In this document: piece after piece, positions 60,566-64,000 of the stretch
How positions within the stretch are numbered: the stretch's first letter is position 1
Layout: the number at the start of each line of letters is the position of its first letter
Assembly (NCBI GenBank): GCA_907163375.1
Contig: CAJQUW010000947.1
Coordinates: 124,001 to 188,000, forward strand
DNA from: Prostheceraeus crozeri
Lineage: Eukaryota; Platyhelminthes; Polycladida; Euryleptidae
Direction of reading: 5' to 3'
DNA: 64,000 nt
Program-made: the position numbers and the translations under genes
Notes under the pieces: generated by a model
The model's input: the letters and a program-made list of their open reading frames with translations, nothing else
Told to the model about the DNA's origin: nothing
Databases searched by the model: none

Positions 60566-60982
60566 ACTAGGTGACATGCCACGCTCAATTACGCGTAATT
60601 ACACATGACCCTAAACATCCGTGGCTATGCGTGACATTGCTGCAACATCTGTCGGTAGTCCTGTTATATAGACTTTGCGTTTCATGTGTATGTATGTATC
60701 AGAGGCTAAACAATAGGACCTCAATTTCATGCTCAGGGAAGACAGAACATGCTTAGCGCTTCATCCGTGGTTCAAGCGGCAACGCGGAGAAACGTAGACG
60801 ACGCGCAAACTATAAACGCTCGCCCGCGCGTATTCATAAACATTTCCCATGTTTTAACAGCATCAGATCAAGTGATTTCCGACTCTTAGTGCAGCGGGTA
60901 TGTGCACGCGTAGAAGAATAGAATGTCTTTAACCACGGATGTTTGGGGTGCTCCGTAATTACGCGTGATGGCGTCATCTAGT
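60566..60982. mobile_element. MITE with ACTAG ends
   Basis: Inverted ends begin ACTAGGTGAC and ACTAGATGAC, followed by matching AATTACGCGTAATTAC and AAACATCCGTGG words. Length 417 bp, no open frame. Target duplication not clear. Confidence 0.7.
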
Positions 60983-61163
60983 TTATTGCAATTTTTCCAA
61001 ATGATTCCTCAGATAAGTTGGCATGCCGACAAACAAGGGCGAGGGTAAATCTATTTTATATAACAACATTTTAGCCAGTTTTTTGTCTTTTCAACTTTGC
61101 AGCTTTGCTTTCTTTGAAATGTGTATATATAGTCATTTTTTCACGCTGAATCTGAAAATCATA

Positions 61164-61416
61164 CACTGTAAACTGTAGGGCACTAATTTACGCACGAAGC
61201 CGAAAGTTCGTGCCTTTCTAGTGTCTCGAGGCACCAGTAGGCGCCACTAGGCACTAATAGGCACCAAATCAATTATTTGTTTATCCAATGAAATCGAAGG
61301 AAAAATCATTGGGCACGAACTCGGAACTATGAACTTCGTGCCTTCTGTTGGTTAGAATTGATGCCTAAATTTCGTGCCTAATTCAAGCGAAATTTCGTGC
61401 CCTAGAGTTTACAGTG
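61164..61416. mobile_element. MITE with CACTGTAAAC ends
   Basis: 253 bp flanked by TA on both sides. The inverted ends share CACTGTAAACT and TAGGGCAC. The inside has several GCACGAA and GGCACTA words. The TA duplication fits a Tc1/mariner-type origin. Confidence 0.85.
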
Positions 61417-63089
61417 TAGTATCACACCAAATGATGTATTATATTTTGTATTTGAACTATACACTAGGTACAAGGTGTTTCTGACCGATAATTTTGTGGT
61501 CTCGGTCAGATGGACATTTTGGCCGTTTTACGAGATTTTGAAAATGATAATCATTGTCTTTTCAAAAAAAAATTCGCATGCATGATATATCATGGTTGTT
61601 GATAATTCTGTGAGTTTTCATGAGATCCGGATAAAAAATGGTTTCAGCTCCAAATTGAAATTTTGAGAGAAATCAAAAATTAAAGTCTTTTTGAAAGAAT
61701 ACATGTCATTTCTCTAAATTCACAATTGCTCAATTCAATTGTGATGAACCATAGTTGATGAACAACGAACTTTTGATGCAACAACGACTCATTTGTGATC
61801 ACTGATGTTTTTCGTGCATCGGTCAGAAGACAATTTTTGGGGGACAAAGGGCTAATTGAAAAAATTAATGTAAATGCAATCTTGAATTATAGTCTGGCTG
61901 AAAGTAGGCCTACGGTTCATGCGTTTTCATAACACATGATGATTACAGGTCAACTTCACACTTTGTTTATATAGAAATTCACAACACTGACAAGTTTCAA
62001 TGACACACTGATTTTTCACATGAAAGGTGGAATTTGTTCACAAATTTAGACATTGACAAACTTTAGGCCTACCAAAACATGTGTCATCATAGTCGTGACG
62101 CTGTCCCAGTGTACATACATAGATATCACAAATCGCAATTGACCAAAATCCCACATACCAGGCTCAAAGTTGTTCTGCACAACGAGTTACACTAATTCTC
62201 ACTACATTTAATAAGACTTAAGAACACTCATGTGAAACAGAGGAAAAGTCCACTTCTTTTGAAAATTACGATCATACAAGTGAACTTCTTCTTATAGGAT
62301 GAAATATGCCATTTAGACAGCTGTCCGCGACGCAATATACTATCAATGTGGGTCCGTTCTAGTTCTTTCTAAGGGCAATGCATGATCTTCGGCTCATTGA
62401 AGAGCTTTGAAATTTGATTCATTGCACTCACTACATCAAGACACATCGATGACAGTTTCCGAAAATCCCTTGGTCATGGTTTGCGTATACGTTCTGTTGA
62501 AGAATAAAGGATAAAATATTTACAAAATTACATGTTTCAAAAATCAGAGGCGACAGCTATTCTTTCTATAAATCAATCCGTCATAATAGTATTAACTGCT
62601 TGAATGGGTCAATGTGCAGTGTTTTGTTAAGAATAGTGTACTATATGTCCAAAGTCGTTGCTCTGAGAATAACAATGTTTATGAAAATTATACATTAATT
62701 AAAAATCGACTTCAGAACAGCAGTTTTCCCTTTTATATTAATAAAGTTAAAAATAAGGTCAAGCGTCTTTCAGCAATCGAGTCCAGGAACACAATAGTAA
62801 GTAAATCTACACTTCTGGATAGCGCAAGATGGCCGCCGTGGACCTCCCCCCTCCTGTCAGACTAGGGCGCCGGCCCTAGTCCGACACCTGGTTGCTTCGA
62901 GTCCGACTCCCCCCCTGGAACGACGAGGTTGGCGTTGCCAGAGGTTGTTCGTGGTGCACTCTCCAAGTTGTCGTGGTGTGCTGGCTAGGCTGGCGTGGTG
63001 TGCCGGCCAGGTTGGAATGGTGGAATTTCGGTGCGAGACCACTCCCATCGTGTTTCTCGTCAAAAGTTGGGTTAACAAAATTTTTCATC

Positions 63090-63771
63090 CCCCCCCTCGG
63101 CAGCGATCTTCTAATTTTGGTTCTAGTGGACGGATTTTGTCTTATAGATACTCATTTGAAAGAGGAGAAAAAACTGCTCAATGACATTTTTGCTGCGAGT
63201 CAATCGGATCAGCCGTTCAAAAGTTAGAGCTGTTACAAGATTTTAGGTCGGACCTCACCTGAAAAAATCCTAAGTGTCAGAGTGACTTTGTATGGGAAAA
63301 AATTTTTCCAAAGTGTCGCATTTCGACCTGGGACCTTTACCAAAACAGTTTTCATCAAATTTCACCGACCCCCCCCTCGGCAGCGATCTTCTAATTTTGG
63401 TTCTAGTGGATGGATTTGTCTTATAGATACTCATTTGAAAGAGGAGAAAAAACTGCTCAATGACATTTTTGCTGCGAGTCAATCGGATCAGCCGTTCAAA
63501 AGTTAGAGCTGTTACAAGATTTTAGGTCGGACCTCACCTGAAAAAATCCTAAGTGTCAGAGTGACTTTGTATGGGAAAAAATTTTTCCAAAGTGTCGCAT
63601 TTCGACCTGGGACCTTTACCAAAACAGTTTTCATCAAATTTCACCGACCCCCCCCTCGGCAGCGATCTTCTAATTTTGGTTCTAGTGGATGGATTTGTCT
63701 TATAGATACTCATTTGAAAGAGGAGAAAAAACTGCTCAATGACATTTTTGTTGCGAGTCAATCGGATCAGC
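63090..63771. repeat. 279-bp tandem repeat, about 2.5 copies
   Basis: Units begin with the C-run and CCTCGGCAGCGATCTTCTAA at 63090, 63371 and 63650 and are nearly identical. The starting word and the following TTTTGGTT are shared with the element-2 terminal repeats (38163, 58505). The third unit is interrupted by a new element-1-family insertion. Confidence 0.92.
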
Positions 63772-64000
63772 AGTAATGGTCAAAAGACCGTTCCAGGACA
63801 CCATAAAATTCAAAAAAATGATACTTTTTAAATGGACTAAATTTATGAATTTTGTCCCTTTTTCAGGTTTTTAAGACCTAAATTCATAAATTTAGTCCAT
63901 TTAAAAAGCATCATTTTTTGAAAAAATAGTATTCTTAAAAACGACATAAATTTATGAATTTAGGTCTTAAAAACCTGAAAAAGGGTCAAAATTCATGAAT
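63772..64000. mobile_element. Left end of a second element-1-family Maverick
   Basis: It starts AGTAATGG and continues with AGACCGTTCCAGGACACCAT and the AT-rich hairpin arms of the element-1 terminal repeat. It breaks the third tandem unit after ATCAGC, where the intact units read ATCAGCCGTTC. ATCAGC should therefore be its 6-bp target duplication. It continues beyond the window. Confidence 0.88.

Larger units (their letters stand above)
59398..62870. other. Non-coding host sequence with MITEs
   Basis: No gene is supported. Two MITE-like elements are listed separately. The remainder is intergenic or intronic sequence in which I see nothing. Confidence 0.5.

Noticed and set aside
62857-63761. 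Open frames on both strands in the 279-bp array
   Set aside because: They repeat with the array, contain no domain and stop at unit boundaries.

Overview
The window is animal (metazoan) nuclear DNA. It carries spliced genes with GT-AG introns, Penelope-like and LINE retroelement remnants, a Tc1/mariner element, MITEs, a Ty3/gypsy LTR element and, above all, Maverick/Polinton DNA-virus-like elements. I cannot name the species. The only host gene I can support is a C2H2 zinc-finger gene on the + strand, with exons at 3717-3792, 9153-9186, 9250-9429 and 34952-35349. Its exon phases agree across every junction. Its last visible intron, about 25.5 kb, contains a complete Maverick.

Element 1 (12814-32081, 19.3 kb) is an AT-rich, intronless Maverick/Polinton (adintovirus-like). 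It has inverted terminal repeats starting AGTAATGGGAATAAGACCG and an exact 6-bp target duplication, CTATCA. All its main genes are open: protein-primed type B DNA polymerase, packaging ATPase, penton-like minor capsid protein, major capsid protein, adenain-type cysteine protease, a phospholipase A2 domain fused to a retroviral-type integrase, a coiled-coil protein with a tail-fibre-like motif, a possible sliding-clamp-like protein and several small virion-like proteins. It is peppered with a family of short double-hairpin repeats of about 32 bp. About twelve copies sit in frame inside six different genes. Stem sequences differ between copies while pairing is kept. I regard this as the most unusual structural signal in the window. 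The left end of a second copy of this element family starts at 63772 and runs off the window.

Element 2 (37775-59391, 21.6 kb) is a different Maverick family with TIRs starting AGTAGTAACCCCAT and an exact 6-bp duplication, GACATG. It is a decaying composite. Its spliced DNA polymerase gene carries a nonsense codon, frameshifts and a MITE in its last codons, and a recent 4.6-kb LTR retrotransposon with identical LTRs sits inside it. I find no capsid, ATPase, protease or integrase gene in it. It does carry a TATA-binding-protein-like gene with both TBP repeats, a DEDDh-type 3'-5' exonuclease pseudogene, and three stand-alone paralogues of the polymerase N-terminal domain. It also has two copies of another unknown gene, several of them with TATA boxes. 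The end of a further copy of this family, in opposite orientation, occupies 1-2238.

The remaining space holds minisatellites, fold-back repeats and MITEs. A 279-bp tandem array (63090-63771) shares sequence with the element-2 terminal repeats and is the insertion site of the second element-1 copy. The overall picture is repeated colonisation by two Maverick families, with nested insertions that give a relative order of events.
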